Origin: an uncultured beta proteobacterium
GTDB lineage: Bacteria; Pseudomonadota; Gammaproteobacteria; Burkholderiales; Burkholderiaceae_B
Assembly (NCBI GenBank): GCA_903924715.1
Contig: CAIYCP010000157.1
Coordinates: 1 to 18,584, forward strand
Length of the DNA: 18,584 nucleotides
Reading direction: 5' to 3'
Program-made: the position numbers and the translations under genes
The notes under the pieces: model-generated
Seen by the model: only the letters and a program-made list of their open reading frames with translations
Told to the model about the DNA's origin: nothing
Database searches by the model: none
Part shown: one piece after another, positions 1 to 8,986 of the stretch
How the letters are laid out: every line of letters begins with the position of its first letter
How positions within the stretch are numbered: position 1 is the stretch's first letter

Positions 1-1560
1 CACGCCTAAATCTTTTTGCAAATCGATCAGCAGATTCACAATATGCGCACGAATCGACACATCCAGCGCAGAGACGGATTCATCGGCAATCAATACCCGT
101 GGGTTCACCGATAAAGCACGCGCAATACAAATTCTTTGGCGTTGGCCGCCAGAAAACTCGTGCGGCCAGCGCTGCGCCATACCGGCATCTAAACCGACGC
201 GCTCCATCAACTCGGCAACCTTACGGTCAGCTTCAACGCCTTGGGCGAGCCCTTGAATCAACAAAGGTTCTTTAATGCAATCGCCCACCCGCATACGCGG
301 ATTCAAAGAGGCAAACGGATCCTGAAACACAAACTGCAAATTACGCCGCAGGGCACGCAATGAGTGCGGGTCTGTTGTATCTACGCGCGCACCATCAAAC
401 TCAATCGTTCCAGTCGTAATTTTTGCCAAGCCGACCAGCGAGCGTCCGGTGGTTGTTTTTCCACAGCCCGACTCACCGACTAACGACAACGTCTCACCTT
501 CGTGCAGATCAAAGCTGACTTGTTCAACCGCATGAATTCGTTTTTTAACAAAACCAAAGATACCGCTACGCACATCAAAACGGGTGACAAGATTTTTAAC
601 ACTGAGCACTACGCGTTCAGTCTGCGTGTGAGACTCAACCACCGGGCTGGGCAGCGGCTGTGACACAGGGAGTGATTCAGCGCGATTCAACAGCAACTCA
701 AAACGCGCCGGCTGATCCGTACCCCGCATCGCGCCGAGCTTAGGCACCGCAGCCAAAAGCGTTTGTGTATATGTATGCTGGGGATGTTCAAAAATTGGGA
801 TCACTGCGTTTTCTTCAACGACCTCGCCATGACGCATCACCATCACCCGGTTGGCGACTTCAGCCACCACGCCCATGTCATGCGTAATAAAAATAACGCC
901 CATATCCATTTCTTTTTGCAGCTCGCGAATCAGCTGCAAAATCTGCGCCTGAATCGTCACGTCAAGTGCTGTGGTCGGCTCATCGGCAATCAAGAGTGCA
1001 GGCTTACACGATAACGCCATGGCAATCATGACACGCTGTCGCATTCCGCCCGATAGCTCATGCGGATAGCGCCCTAGAATCGCGCTCGAATCAGAAATCC
1101 GCACTTGATCAAGAATCCTTTTTGCCGCAGCAATCGCCTGCTCGTGATTCAAATCCTGATGCAATTGAATCGCCTCGATGATCTGCGTACCCACCGTAAA
1201 GACTGGATTCAGTGAGGTCATCGGCTCTTGAAAGATCATGCCAAGGTCTGCACCCCGCATACGACGCATTGCCTCTTCAGGGGCCGCGCGCAAATCGACT
1301 TGCGAGCCATCCGCACGATGAAACACCATTTCGCCCTGATGAATCTGACCACCACCAAATTCAACCAGACGCATGATCGCAAGCGAGGTCACCGATTTAC
1401 CCGAGCCTGATTCCCCCACAATCGCAAGCGTCTCTGCCCGATCAACATGCAGGCTTAAACCCTTGACTGCATGCACGGCGTTCGTCCCACGACCAAACGA
1501 AACGGACAAATTGCGAATATCAAGCACCCGGCGCTGTGTCGTCAATGTTTGCGCGGTCAT
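1..1560 (-). CDS. Peptide-type ABC transporter, fused double ATP-binding protein (GsiA-like), 3' end cut by window edge
   Basis: Both nucleotide-binding domains of a peptide/opine/nickel-type importer lie in one chain; ATP hydrolysis here would drive the two permeases encoded just upstream. Reading from the ATG at 1560, 520 codons are open to the window edge. Domain 1 has Walker A GESGSGKS (about residues 49-56), signature LSGGMRQR (169-176), Walker B LLIADEP (189-195) and switch His 227, then the oligopeptide-type tail HPQHTYTQTLLAAVP (259-273). After a linker, domain 2 has Walker A GESGCGKT (362-369), signature FSGGQRQR (469-476) and Walker B VLIADES (490-496). Its switch His and tail lie beyond the edge; GsiA-type proteins run to about 620 residues, so roughly 100 are missing. 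The start is 3 bases after the permease stop, so translational coupling is likely. The family assignment is secure; the substrate (dipeptide, glutathione or other) is not determined. Confidence 0.93.
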   Translation of the reverse strand, partial: MTAQTLTTQRRVLDIRNLSVSFGRGTNAVHAVKGLSLHVDRAETLAIVGESGSGKSVTSLAIMRLVEFGGGQIHQGEMVFHRADGSQVDLRAAPEEAMRRMRGADLGMIFQEPMTSLNPVFTVGTQIIEAIQLHQDLNHEQAIAAAKRILDQVRISDSSAILGRYPHELSGGMRQRVMIAMALSCKPALLIADEPTTALDVTIQAQILQLIRELQKEMDMGVIFITHDMGVVAEVANRVMVMRHGEVVEENAVIPIFEHPQHTYTQTLLAAVPKLGAMRGTDQPARFELLLNRAESLPVSQPLPSPVVESHTQTERVVLSVKNLVTRFDVRSGIFGFVKKRIHAVEQVSFDLHEGETLSLVGESGCGKTTTGRSLVGLAKITTGTIEFDGARVDTTDPHSLRALRRNLQFVFQDPFASLNPRMRVGDCIKEPLLIQGLAQGVEADRKVAELMERVGLDAGMAQRWPHEFSGGQRQRICIARALSVNPRVLIADESVSALDVSIRAHIVNLLIDLQKDLGV

Positions 1561-1563
1561 GAC

Positions 1564-2397
1564 TTAAATCCTTTTTGCCAGGCGAGGATCAATGGCATCA
1601 CGCAGACCGTCGCCGAGCATATTGATCGACAAAATCGTGATCGATAAAAACAAAGCCGGAAACGCGATCAGATGGGGTTTAATTTGCCAGAGTGCACGAC
1701 CCTCTGCCATGATGTTTCCCCAAGAGGGAATCGAGGGTGGCACGCCGGCGCCGATAAAGGACAAGCTCGCTTCAGCCAGGATCGCCAGGCCACAGATATA
1801 GGTGGTCTGCACCGTTAAGGCAGCGATCGTATTCGGAAAAATATGCTTGCACACGATACGCAAACGCCCTGCCCCGGCCGCAACAGCAGCTTCAACATAA
1901 GGTTGCTCGCGCAAGGATAGGGTCAAGCCACGAACCAGGCGCACCACACGTGGCACTTCGGCGATCGTGACAGCCAAGATCACGTTCTGCAAAGAAGCGC
2001 GCGTCAGTGCAATCAAGGCAATGGCCAATAAAATTGTTGGGATCGACATAAAGCCGTCCATGATGCGCATCACGACAGCGTCAATCCATTTAACAAACCC
2101 AGCTGCCAGACCAATCACCGTACCGATGACCGCAGACAGCAAGGCCACCGAAAAGCCAACAGTCAACGAAACGCGCGCACCGTACACAACTCTGGAATAC
2201 ACATCACGACCCAATAAATCAGTACCAAACCAGAAGCGTTCACTTGGAACACGCGTACGATGAATAGGAGACAAAGCGGTCGGATCAATCGTGCCAAGCC
2301 AAGGCGCAAAGATCGCCATCAAAAACAATAAAAACAACAACACCCCACCCACCACAATGGTGGGATGACGTCGAAATGTTTGAATGAAGCCCCCCAT
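1564..2397 (-). CDS. Peptide-type ABC transporter permease, DppC-like
   Basis: This is an inner-membrane permease subunit of a dipeptide/oligopeptide/nickel-type importer, 277 residues, a normal DppC/GsiD length. It has an N-terminal membrane segment (about residues 13-32, VVGGVLLFLLFLMAIFAPWL), then the periplasmic FWFGTDLLGRDVYSRVVYGAR motif typical of DppC/OppC proteins, several further hydrophobic segments, and the cytoplasmic EAA loop YVEAAVAAGAGRLRIVCKH that docks on the ATPase. The C-terminus MLGDGLRDAIDPR is also family-typical. The ATG overlaps the stop of the upstream permease by one base (TGATG), and the double ATPase begins 3 bases after its stop, so the three genes form one tightly coupled transcription unit. 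The partner binding protein is not seen in the window. Confidence 0.94.
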   Translation of the reverse strand: MGGFIQTFRRHPTIVVGGVLLFLLFLMAIFAPWLGTIDPTALSPIHRTRVPSERFWFGTDLLGRDVYSRVVYGARVSLTVGFSVALLSAVIGTVIGLAAGFVKWIDAVVMRIMDGFMSIPTILLAIALIALTRASLQNVILAVTIAEVPRVVRLVRGLTLSLREQPYVEAAVAAGAGRLRIVCKHIFPNTIAALTVQTTYICGLAILAEASLSFIGAGVPPSIPSWGNIMAEGRALWQIKPHLIAFPALFLSITILSINMLGDGLRDAIDPRLAKRI

Positions 2398-3338
2398 CAG
2401 TATTTAATCCTCGGGTCAAACACACGGTACAGCAGATCAACCGTCAAATTCACGAGCACATACATGAAACTGAACATCAAGATGACCCCCTGAATGATCG
2501 GATAGTCACGCCTTAAAATCGCATCGACCGTTAAGCGACCCACCCCAGGAATTGAAAAAACCGTTTCTGTGACGACCGCTCCACTGATTAACAGCGCAAC
2601 GCCACTGCCCACCACCGTCACAATGGGTACACCCACATTCTTGAGGGCGTGGCGAAACAAGATCCCCTTGTTACTCACGCCTTTTGAACGCGCGGTACGA
2701 ATATAGTCTTGGGATAAGGTCTCAAGCAGCGTTGCGCGACTGATACGCGTGATCAACGCCACATACACACTGCCCAGTGCGCAGGTCGGCAAAATTAAGG
2801 TTCGGATCGAAGCCCAGAAGCCTTGCGAAAAAGGCACGTAGCCTTGCACCGGCAACCAACGCAGCTCTAAGCCAAAGGCATATGCCAATAAATACCCCAC
2901 CACAAATGACGGCACCGAAAAACTCAGCACAGCCATCATCATGATGCTACGGTCATAGAGTTTGTTATGCCGCCAAGCAGCCAATGCGCCCAACGGTACG
3001 GCCAACGTGACCGAAAGAATCAGGGTCATGATCATCAAGGTGAATGTCGGAGCCAACCGCTGCCCGATCATCTGACTGACTTGCAAGCCCGTAAACAACG
3101 AGACGCCAAGATCGCCGTGCAACACTTTCCAGATCCAGTCGCCAAACCGCAACAAGAACGGCTGATCTAACCCGAGCGTCATTCGGATGCGGGCAATATC
3201 GGCCGGCGTCGCATCTTCACCCGCCAGCAATACGGCAGGGTCGCCTGGTGTCAAGTTCAACAAGCCAAAAACAAACAAGGCCACAAATAGCATGACCGGC
3301 AACGTCAAAAGCACGCGCCTTAAGGTGTAGGAAAGCAT
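2397..3338 (-). CDS. Peptide-type ABC transporter permease, DppB-like
   Basis: This is the first gene of the leftward transporter operon, a 313-residue inner-membrane permease. The N-terminus (RRVLLTLPVMLFVALFVFGLLNLTPGDPA) is the classical DppB/OppB opening: one membrane helix followed by the TPGDPA periplasmic motif. Further membrane segments follow. The EAA loop near residues 210-230 reads DYIRTARSKGVSNKGILFRHALKN, and the tail LLYRVFDPRIKY is family-typical. The ATG at 3338 is preceded by a Shine-Dalgarno GAAGGG (plus-strand 3345-3350) with a 6-base spacer, which fixes the start. A promoter lies 40-70 bases upstream. It pairs with the DppC-like subunit to form the translocation pore. Substrate is unknown; peptide transport is the family's commonest role, but nickel, opines and other small molecules occur. 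Confidence 0.94.
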   Translation of the reverse strand: MLSYTLRRVLLTLPVMLFVALFVFGLLNLTPGDPAVLLAGEDATPADIARIRMTLGLDQPFLLRFGDWIWKVLHGDLGVSLFTGLQVSQMIGQRLAPTFTLMIMTLILSVTLAVPLGALAAWRHNKLYDRSIMMMAVLSFSVPSFVVGYLLAYAFGLELRWLPVQGYVPFSQGFWASIRTLILPTCALGSVYVALITRISRATLLETLSQDYIRTARSKGVSNKGILFRHALKNVGVPIVTVVGSGVALLISGAVVTETVFSIPGVGRLTVDAILRRDYPIIQGVILMFSFMYVLVNLTVDLLYRVFDPRIKY

Positions 3339-3376
3339 TCAATACCCTTCAGACCGCTCTAGTAAAGGCGAAATTC

Positions 3377-3405
3377 ATATTAAATGGCGCCTAGCTCGCC
3401 GTCAA
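3377..3405 (-). promoter_or_regulatory. Sigma70-type promoter of the peptide ABC operon
   Basis: On the minus strand a -35 box TTGACG (plus 3400-3405) is followed by exactly 17 bases and a -10 box TAATAT (plus 3377-3382). Transcription would start near 3370, leaving a leader of about 30 bases before the DppB-like ATG, with its GAAGGG ribosome site at 3345-3350. The -35 matches consensus at 5 of 6 positions and the -10 at 4 of 6. No equally convincing plus-strand promoter for the divergent LON-domain gene was found in this gap. Confidence 0.55.
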
Positions 3406-3455
3406 TCTCAGGCACAATAGCCGTTATCAATTCAGTTCGAAAAACCTTGACATTT

Positions 3456-4085
3456 ATGCAGACGCTTAATATTCCAATTTTCCCGCTCGGAGCCACTCTT
3501 TTCCCGGATGGCATGTTAGCGCTCAAGATTTTTGAAGTGCGCTATCTCGATATGACCAAAAAGTGTTTACGGGACAACAGTCCGTTCGGTATCGTGACCA
3601 TCGATCAAGGCGCTGAAATACAGGTTGCGGGTCAGCGGGTCGAATTCTCTGATGTAGGTACCCTCGCAACGATTATTCATTTCGACGCCGTACAGCCCAG
3701 TTTATTCATGCTTCGGTGTCAAGGCGGACAACGCTTTAAAGTGCTGCAATGCGAACTTCAAGCCAACGGGCTTTGGCGAGCCGAGGTTGAACTCATTGAG
3801 CCCGACGAAATCATCCCGATCCCTTCTGAACTTCTGCCCACCGCAGACGCGTTGACCAAAATTATTCGTACGATTGAAGATCAGGGAATCGAACCTGACC
3901 AACGTCCAATCATTCAACCGTATCAATTGAACGACTGCGCCTGGGTGGCAAACCGGTGCGCCGAGCTTCTGGATTTACCCCCACAGCAAAAACAGCATCT
4001 TCTGACGATGCAAAACCCGCGCCTCAGACTCGATCTTGTACAAGAACTCTTAGAAGAGATGGGCGTATTCAAAGAGCAAAAATAG
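3456..4085 (+). CDS. LON substrate-binding-domain protein
   Basis: This is a 209-residue protein made only of the N-terminal (substrate-recognition) domain of Lon protease. It has no AAA+ ATPase and no Ser-Lys protease domain. The opening IPIFPLGATLFPDGMLALKIFEVRYLDM is the hallmark of this family, with the FPLxxxLFPxGxLxLxIFExRY pattern, followed by beta-rich sequence (GTLATIIHF, LFMLRCQGGQRFKV) and a helical C-terminal half (CAWVANRCAELLDL, LRLDLVQELLEEMG). A longer reading frame starts at 3384, but that start lies inside the -10/spacer region of the divergent promoter and adds 24 residues unlike the family; the ATG at 3456 puts the motif at the N-terminus as in homologues. No clear Shine-Dalgarno precedes it. 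The molecular function of stand-alone LON-domain proteins is not well established. It stands 64 bases before hyuA and is probably unrelated to it. Confidence 0.85.
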   Translation: MQTLNIPIFPLGATLFPDGMLALKIFEVRYLDMTKKCLRDNSPFGIVTIDQGAEIQVAGQRVEFSDVGTLATIIHFDAVQPSLFMLRCQGGQRFKVLQCELQANGLWRAEVELIEPDEIIPIPSELLPTADALTKIIRTIEDQGIEPDQRPIIQPYQLNDCAWVANRCAELLDLPPQQKQHLLTMQNPRLRLDLVQELLEEMGVFKEQK

Positions 4086-4137
4086 CCGTTATTGTTACGC
4101 TGTATGCTTCAAATTCAATCATTGGCCAAGAGCCAAA

Positions 4138-4143
4138 AAGGAG
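4138..4143 (+). promoter_or_regulatory. Strong ribosome binding site deciding a TTG start for hyuA
   Basis: AAGGAG sits 6 bases upstream of TTG at 4150-4152. No ATG or GTG near this point gives the conserved N-terminus GIDIGGTFTD at the correct distance, so the TTG is the start. A small inverted repeat, TTGGC (4122-4126) and GCCAA (4132-4136), lies immediately before the site and could form a weak 5-bp stem. Confidence 0.75.
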
Positions 4144-4149
4144 ATTTTT

Positions 4150-6309
4150 TTGGCTGACTGGGCTCTAGGCATCGATATCGGAGGCACCTTCACAGATATC
4201 GTGGCGCTTGATTACACCTCGGGACAACAGCACGCACTCAAAGTCCTAACAACGCATGGAGATCCTGCACAAGGTGTTGCCATTGGCGTCAAAGACTTGC
4301 TGCAGACGCATCACATTGCCGCGCAAAGTATCACGCGCGTGGTGCACGCAACCACACTATTCACCAACGCACTCATCGAGCGCAAAGGTGCGTGTACCGG
4401 CTTGTTAGTCACTCAGGGTTTCAAGGACATCATTGAAATCGGTAACGAAAGAAAGTACGACCTCTATGATCTGCAAATGGAATCAGCACCTCCTTTAGTC
4501 GAAAGACGACTGAGGGCTGAAATCAGTGCACGCATGGATGCGTTCGGACATGAGCGCTCAGCGGTTGAGCCACAAGAGGTGCGCTTAGCTGTACAAGGTT
4601 TGATTGACCAAGGTGTCGAGTCACTCGCCGTTTGTCTACTGCATGCCTACGCGTCACCCACACATGAGGGCATGGTACGTGATCTATTGCGCAATGAGTT
4701 CCCACAACTCGACATCACAATTTCAAGCGATGTTGCTCCCGTCATTCGCGAATTTGAACGTATTTCAACAACTGTCGCCAACGCCTACATTAAGCCACTT
4801 GCAAGCCGTTACCTTCAAGCCCTGACTGCCAGACTGCGTGACTTAGAGATTCCTGCCGACGTACTGATGATGCTCTCAAACGGCGGTTTATCTCATTTGG
4901 ATGAGGCCAAACGTACCCCCATAGACTTACTAGAATCCGGTCCCGCTGCAGGTGCAATTTCTGCGGCTTACTTCAGTACCCTAGACCAGCATGCCAACCT
5001 GCTCGCCTTCGATATGGGGGGTACAACCGCAAAATTGTGTCTGGTCGAAGGCGCGCAGCCCTCGATCGCCTACGGATTTGAAGCAGCTCGCAGAAAGCGG
5101 TTTGCTGAGGGAAGCGGCCTTCCTGTGCGGATCACCACGATTGATCTCATCGAGATCGGCGCGGGCGGCGGCAGCATCGCCTACCAAGACCAACTGGGCT
5201 TGCTTAAAGTTGGCCCCCAAAGCGCAGGCTCAGAACCCGGGCCCGCCTGCTACGGCTTAGGAGGGGTCGCCCCGACGGTCACGGACGCAAATCTAATATT
5301 GGGGTATCTCAATCCCGATTACTTCGCGGGCGGCACCTTAAAAATAGATCAACGCCTCGCCGAAGATTCGTTAAAAGCACTCGCGTCTCAACTGCAACGC
5401 GATCTCACCGACGTCGCCTGGGGCATCCACGATATCGTTGCTGAAAATATGGCGGGCGCGGCAAGAGTTCATGTGGCAGAGCGAGGCCGCGATCCGCGTG
5501 ACTTTATTCTTTTATGTACTGGCGGTGGAGGCCCACTTCATGCCTATTACGTTGCTCAAAAAATTGGCGTAAAAAAAATTCTCTGCCCGCCTTCAGCTGG
5601 CGTTGCGTCGGCCTATGGATTATTAGTTGCCCCAGCACGGGCAGATCGCTCACGCACAGCCGTTGTTAAGCTTGCAACAGATCCGCTTGCCGATATTGAG
5701 TACGCCTTCGCTCAGCTCGAAGATCAGGCCCGCATGCCGATTGAACTGCTCAGCGAATCGTTTGGGCCGATCACCCTCGCCCGACTCGCAGATGGCCGCT
5801 ACGTGGGTCAAGGTTTTAACTTAACCGTCGCATTGCCTCCCGGCCCTTATCTCGCCAATCACTCAACAAGTGATCAAGCCATTCGCACTGAGCTGATTCG
5901 TGCATTTGAATCCGCTTACCGAGAAAAGTTTGGCCGAACACCGCCAGACGTTCCGGTCGAACTGATGAACCTGCGCGTCACGGCACAAGCCATGCCGCTT
6001 CAGAAGTTTGTTTCGACAACACTCGCGGCGGGCGACCCGCCAAAACCAAAATCAATGCGGCTGGTTTACTTTCACGAACTGCGACAGTACGTCAAGACGC
6101 CCGTCTTCGAGCGCACTGATATCCACGCCGGTTTCACATTATCAGGCCCTCTGTTGATCGAAGATGCGAGCTCGACGCTTGTGGTGGGTCCAAAAGGTTT
6201 GGTCGTTCAGTCGTCAACCGGCAATCTAATCATCACCATCGAAGATGTCTTAGCCCCTAGCGACAAAAAAGCAACATCGCTTTCTTCTCAGTCTGAGCGT
6301 AAATCATGA
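4150..6309 (+). CDS. hyuA: Hydantoinase/oxoprolinase family subunit A (HyuA-type ATPase subunit)
   Basis: This is the ATP-binding subunit of an N-methylhydantoinase/5-oxoprolinase/acetone-carboxylase-type enzyme; these couple ATP hydrolysis to opening a cyclic amide or to carboxylating a ketone. It is 719 residues long, slightly longer than many relatives. Visible motifs, in order: the actin-like phosphate loop GIDIGGTFTDIV (about 7-18), LLESGPAAGAISAAY near 260-275, the second phosphate loop LLAFDMGGTTAK (about 283-294), the glycine-rich IGAGGGSIAY (about 336-345), GSEPGPACYGLGG with the following TVTDANLILG, GGGGPLHAYYVAQ (about 458) and GVASAYGLL (about 485). Translation starts at TTG, with a strong AAGGAG site. 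The gene overlaps hyuB by 4 bases (ATGA), as expected for subunits of one complex. The substrate cannot be told from sequence; no racemase or carbamoylase that would mark a classical hydantoin pathway is present in the window. Confidence 0.92.
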   Translation: MADWALGIDIGGTFTDIVALDYTSGQQHALKVLTTHGDPAQGVAIGVKDLLQTHHIAAQSITRVVHATTLFTNALIERKGACTGLLVTQGFKDIIEIGNERKYDLYDLQMESAPPLVERRLRAEISARMDAFGHERSAVEPQEVRLAVQGLIDQGVESLAVCLLHAYASPTHEGMVRDLLRNEFPQLDITISSDVAPVIREFERISTTVANAYIKPLASRYLQALTARLRDLEIPADVLMMLSNGGLSHLDEAKRTPIDLLESGPAAGAISAAYFSTLDQHANLLAFDMGGTTAKLCLVEGAQPSIAYGFEAARRKRFAEGSGLPVRITTIDLIEIGAGGGSIAYQDQLGLLKVGPQSAGSEPGPACYGLGGVAPTVTDANLILGYLNPDYFAGGTLKIDQRLAEDSLKALASQLQRDLTDVAWGIHDIVAENMAGAARVHVAERGRDPRDFILLCTGGGGPLHAYYVAQKIGVKKILCPPSAGVASAYGLLVAPARADRSRTAVVKLATDPLADIEYAFAQLEDQARMPIELLSESFGPITLARLADGRYVGQGFNLTVALPPGPYLANHSTSDQAIRTELIRAFESAYREKFGRTPPDVPVELMNLRVTAQAMPLQKFVSTTLAAGDPPKPKSMRLVYFHELRQYVKTPVFERTDIHAGFTLSGPLLIEDASSTLVVGPKGLVVQSSTGNLIITIEDVLAPSDKKATSLSSQSERKS

Positions 6310-7934
6310 CTCAAAGCACAAACAATCCAAACCTGCGACCAGAGCAAGATGCTATTTTTTTAGAGGTGTTTTGGACACGCATGCGATCGATCGTGAACGA
6401 AGCTGCCAAGTTGATCGTTCGCACATCCTTCTCCACCCTCTCAACCGAGGCCAATGATTTTGCTGTGGTATTCACCGACTCAGCGGGCCGCGCAGTGGCC
6501 GAAAATAGTGGCAGTATCCCTTCATTTATTGCAACCTTACCCAGTACTGTCCGAACCGCTATTGAGCGTTTCGGATCAGAGAATATGCGGCCTGGCGATG
6601 TCTTTATTACCAATAATCCTTGGATTGGCACGGGGCACCTCAACGATATCAGTCTGGTCAAACCAATCTTTCATCGCGACCAACTCATCGGCTTTGCAGC
6701 GACAGCAGCCCATGTGCCAGATATTGGCGGGCGAATCCGGTCAGTCGATGCCCGCGAACTGTACGAAGAAGGTTTACATATCCCCTTGATGCGCTTTTTA
6801 GCAGCAGGACAAGTAGACGAAACTCTTTTGCTGATGATTAAAACGAATGTCCGAACGCCCGAGCAAACCGTCGGCGATATTTGGACCCAAGTCGGTGCCG
6901 TCGAACTCATTGACAATCGTCTCGTTGATCTTCTGAGTGAGTATCAACTACCGGGCATTGATGCCCTTGCGCAAGCTGTCTTTACCCGCAGCGAAGCGGC
7001 CATGCGTCAAGCGATCCAAGCGCTGCCAGATGGTGAGTATGCATATCAGATGCAAACTGATGGCTTTGACACGCCCTACGAGTATGCCGTGACTGTTCGA
7101 ATCATGGGCTCACAAATCATTTGTGACTTTGCAGGCACCTCGCCGCAACAGCCTCGCGGAATTAATTGCGTACTGGCCTACACCCGCGCCATGACGGTAT
7201 ACGCCATCAAATGTCTTTTGTTGCCTGAGCTGCCCAATAATGACGGACTCTTCAGGCCGATCACCACCTTGGCACCAGAAGGCACGCTGTTAAACCCTCG
7301 AATGCCTGCAGCCGTTGGTGGGCGCGCCTGCACGGGCCATTATGTTCCGATCTTAATTTTTGGTGCGCTATATGCCGTCTTACCAAATAAGATTATGGCT
7401 GGCGTTGGTTCGCCGCTGTGGATCGCGAACCTGGCTGGCACCCGATCTGACGGAAAATCCTTCGCAACCGTCCTGTTTTTTAATGGCGGCATGGGTGCAA
7501 CGTCGATTAAAGACGGCTCGTCCGTCATGTCTTGGCCAAGCAATATTTCGTGTACGCCAATCGAAATTGCAGAACGAGATGCACCACTATTTTTTAAAAC
7601 CAAAGCACTGCGGCCAAACTCTGGTGGCGCCGGCACCTATCGGGGTGGCTTAGGCGAAGAGATCACTTTTGTCAGCACCCATGATCGTAGCTTTACCATT
7701 ATGTTCTTAACAGAACGCTTGAAGTTTGCCGCGCCAGGCTTTGGTGGCGGCGAAGATGGTGCTTTAGGTCAAGTATTGATTAACGGAAAAATCATTAATA
7801 GTCGTCTGCCACAACTCATCGAACCAGGCGATGAAATATGCATGCGTACACCAGGTGGGGCAGGTTTTGGCCCCGCCTTGGCGCGTGCACCCGAGCAATT
7901 GCAGCAAGACCAGCGACAAGGCTACATATCCTAA
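6306..7934 (+). CDS. hyuB: Hydantoinase/oxoprolinase family subunit B (HyuB-type)
   Basis: This is the partner subunit of the HyuA-type protein, 542 residues, typical for HyuB (about 520-590). Family motifs: the N-terminal FWTRMRSIVNEAAKLIVRTSFS, then ITNNPWIGTGHLNDI (about 101-115), AAHVPDIGGR (about 134-143), the DFAGTSPQQPRGINC block (about 275-289), the cluster NSGGAGTYRGGLGEE (about 438-452) and the terminal RTPGGAGFG near 515. These glycine/asparagine-rich blocks and the conserved His/Asp residues are thought to build the catalytic site in the oxoprolinase fold. Its ATG lies inside the end of hyuA (ATGA), so the subunits are translationally coupled. The next gene follows after 38 bases without an obvious terminator, so it likely shares the transcript. 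Reaction class is inferred from family only: cyclic amide opening or ATP-dependent carboxylation. Confidence 0.92.
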   Translation: MTQSTNNPNLRPEQDAIFLEVFWTRMRSIVNEAAKLIVRTSFSTLSTEANDFAVVFTDSAGRAVAENSGSIPSFIATLPSTVRTAIERFGSENMRPGDVFITNNPWIGTGHLNDISLVKPIFHRDQLIGFAATAAHVPDIGGRIRSVDARELYEEGLHIPLMRFLAAGQVDETLLLMIKTNVRTPEQTVGDIWTQVGAVELIDNRLVDLLSEYQLPGIDALAQAVFTRSEAAMRQAIQALPDGEYAYQMQTDGFDTPYEYAVTVRIMGSQIICDFAGTSPQQPRGINCVLAYTRAMTVYAIKCLLLPELPNNDGLFRPITTLAPEGTLLNPRMPAAVGGRACTGHYVPILIFGALYAVLPNKIMAGVGSPLWIANLAGTRSDGKSFATVLFFNGGMGATSIKDGSSVMSWPSNISCTPIEIAERDAPLFFKTKALRPNSGGAGTYRGGLGEEITFVSTHDRSFTIMFLTERLKFAAPGFGGGEDGALGQVLINGKIINSRLPQLIEPGDEICMRTPGGAGFGPALARAPEQLQQDQRQGYIS

Positions 7935-7972
7935 GCCTTTGACGTTGCGGATCAAACAATCGAGACACTCTC

Positions 7973-8980
7973 ATGACCATATTATTCAAGCGCTTCGCTC
8001 AATGCCTGCTCACGCTCAGCCCAATACTCTGCTCGCCCAGCGCATCGGCTCAAAACGCAACAGACCCGTTAACAAACGCCTACCCTGCCAAAGCTGTTCG
8101 CATCATCGTGCCGTACACCGCCGGGGGCTCGACCGATATCCTTGCCCGCACCCTAGGTCAACACATCGGCGAAACACTCAACCAATCCGTCATTATTGAA
8201 AACAAACCTGGCGCCGGCTCGAACATTGGCGCGACTTACGTTGCGCGTGCCAATCCCGACGGCTATACGCTCTTACTTGGCACGTCGACTGCGCTTTCAG
8301 CCAACATTAGTCTCTACAAGAATCTGGCTTTCAATCCAGAGAAAGACTTTGCGCCTGTCATTTTGGCGACCATGCTTCCAAGCGTCTTACTCGTACCACC
8401 CTCTTTGAACGTACGTACCGTTCAAGAACTTACTGCCTATCTTAAGAAAGCGGCCCCTCCCGCAAGCTATGCTTCTTCAGGAAGTGGCACGCCCTCACAT
8501 TTAGGTGTCGAACTCTATAAACGCATTATGGGGTTGGATGTCACCCATATCCCGTATAAAGGCGGCGCGCCTGCACTCATGGATTTAATCGGTGGGCAGC
8601 AAACAACGTTCATGCTTGCCATACTGCCGGATGCTGCGCAGATGATTCAAAATGGTCAGTTGCGTCCACTTGCCGTGACAACTGCGACGCGGTTAGCGGC
8701 TCAGCCTGCTTGGCCAACAATGGCCGAATCGGGCGTCGCTGACTTCGAGTTGATTGGTTGGTTTGCCATCGTTGCGCCTGCCAATACGCCCCCCACCATC
8801 GTCGCCAAACTCAATCAAGCCTTTAATCGTGCCCTTCAAGATCCAGTCGTACAGGGCAAACTCAAAAACCTAGGTTTTGAAATCGAAGGAGGTTCGCCTG
8901 AAAAACTTGGCGCGCTCATTCGTACTGAAACGGTAAAATGGAAAAAAGTCATTGATGACGCAAATGTCAAACCTGATTAA
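7973..8980 (+). CDS. Bug/TctC-family periplasmic solute-binding protein (first of two)
   Basis: This is a 335-residue extracytoplasmic binding protein of the tripartite tricarboxylate transporter (TctC/Bug) family, which bind small carboxylates, amino acids, amides and related compounds. A signal peptide is visible: basic n-region with K6 and R7, hydrophobic core, likely cleavage after ASA at residue 26. The Cys at 20 is not in a good lipobox. The mature protein opens with the canonical YPAKAVRIIVPYTAGGSTDI block (about 37-56), then VIIENKPGAGSNIGA, ANPDGYTLLLG, and later THIPYKGGAPALMDLIGGQ and LAVTTATR. It lies 38 bases after hyuB and 49 bases before a second Bug gene. No TctA/TctB membrane partner is in the window, so it is either an orphan that shares distant membrane subunits or a sensor-type Bug protein. 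The ligand is probably the substrate of the linked enzymes, but this is inference. Confidence 0.93.
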   Translation: MTILFKRFAQCLLTLSPILCSPSASAQNATDPLTNAYPAKAVRIIVPYTAGGSTDILARTLGQHIGETLNQSVIIENKPGAGSNIGATYVARANPDGYTLLLGTSTALSANISLYKNLAFNPEKDFAPVILATMLPSVLLVPPSLNVRTVQELTAYLKKAAPPASYASSGSGTPSHLGVELYKRIMGLDVTHIPYKGGAPALMDLIGGQQTTFMLAILPDAAQMIQNGQLRPLAVTTATRLAAQPAWPTMAESGVADFELIGWFAIVAPANTPPTIVAKLNQAFNRALQDPVVQGKLKNLGFEIEGGSPEKLGALIRTETVKWKKVIDDANVKPD

Positions 8981-8986
8981 CAGGGA

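Noticed and set aside
763..1014. Plus-strand open frame opposite the double ATPase, with a run of histidines
   Set aside because: It is a shadow of the minus-strand ABC ATPase gene, whose Walker and signature motifs are intact in the other frame.
3384..3455. 24-residue N-terminal extension of the LON-domain protein from an upstream ATG
   Set aside because: The ATG lies within the divergent promoter, has no well-spaced ribosome site, and the added residues do not resemble the family, whose LON motif begins near the N-terminus.
3447..3472. TTGACA followed by TAATAT as a plus-strand promoter for the LON-domain gene
   Set aside because: The spacer is only 14 bases and transcription would begin inside the coding sequence.
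7973..8050. Lipoprotein signal in the first Bug protein (Cys20)
   Set aside because: The residues before the Cys (P-I-L) do not fit a lipobox, and an ordinary cleavage site ASA follows.
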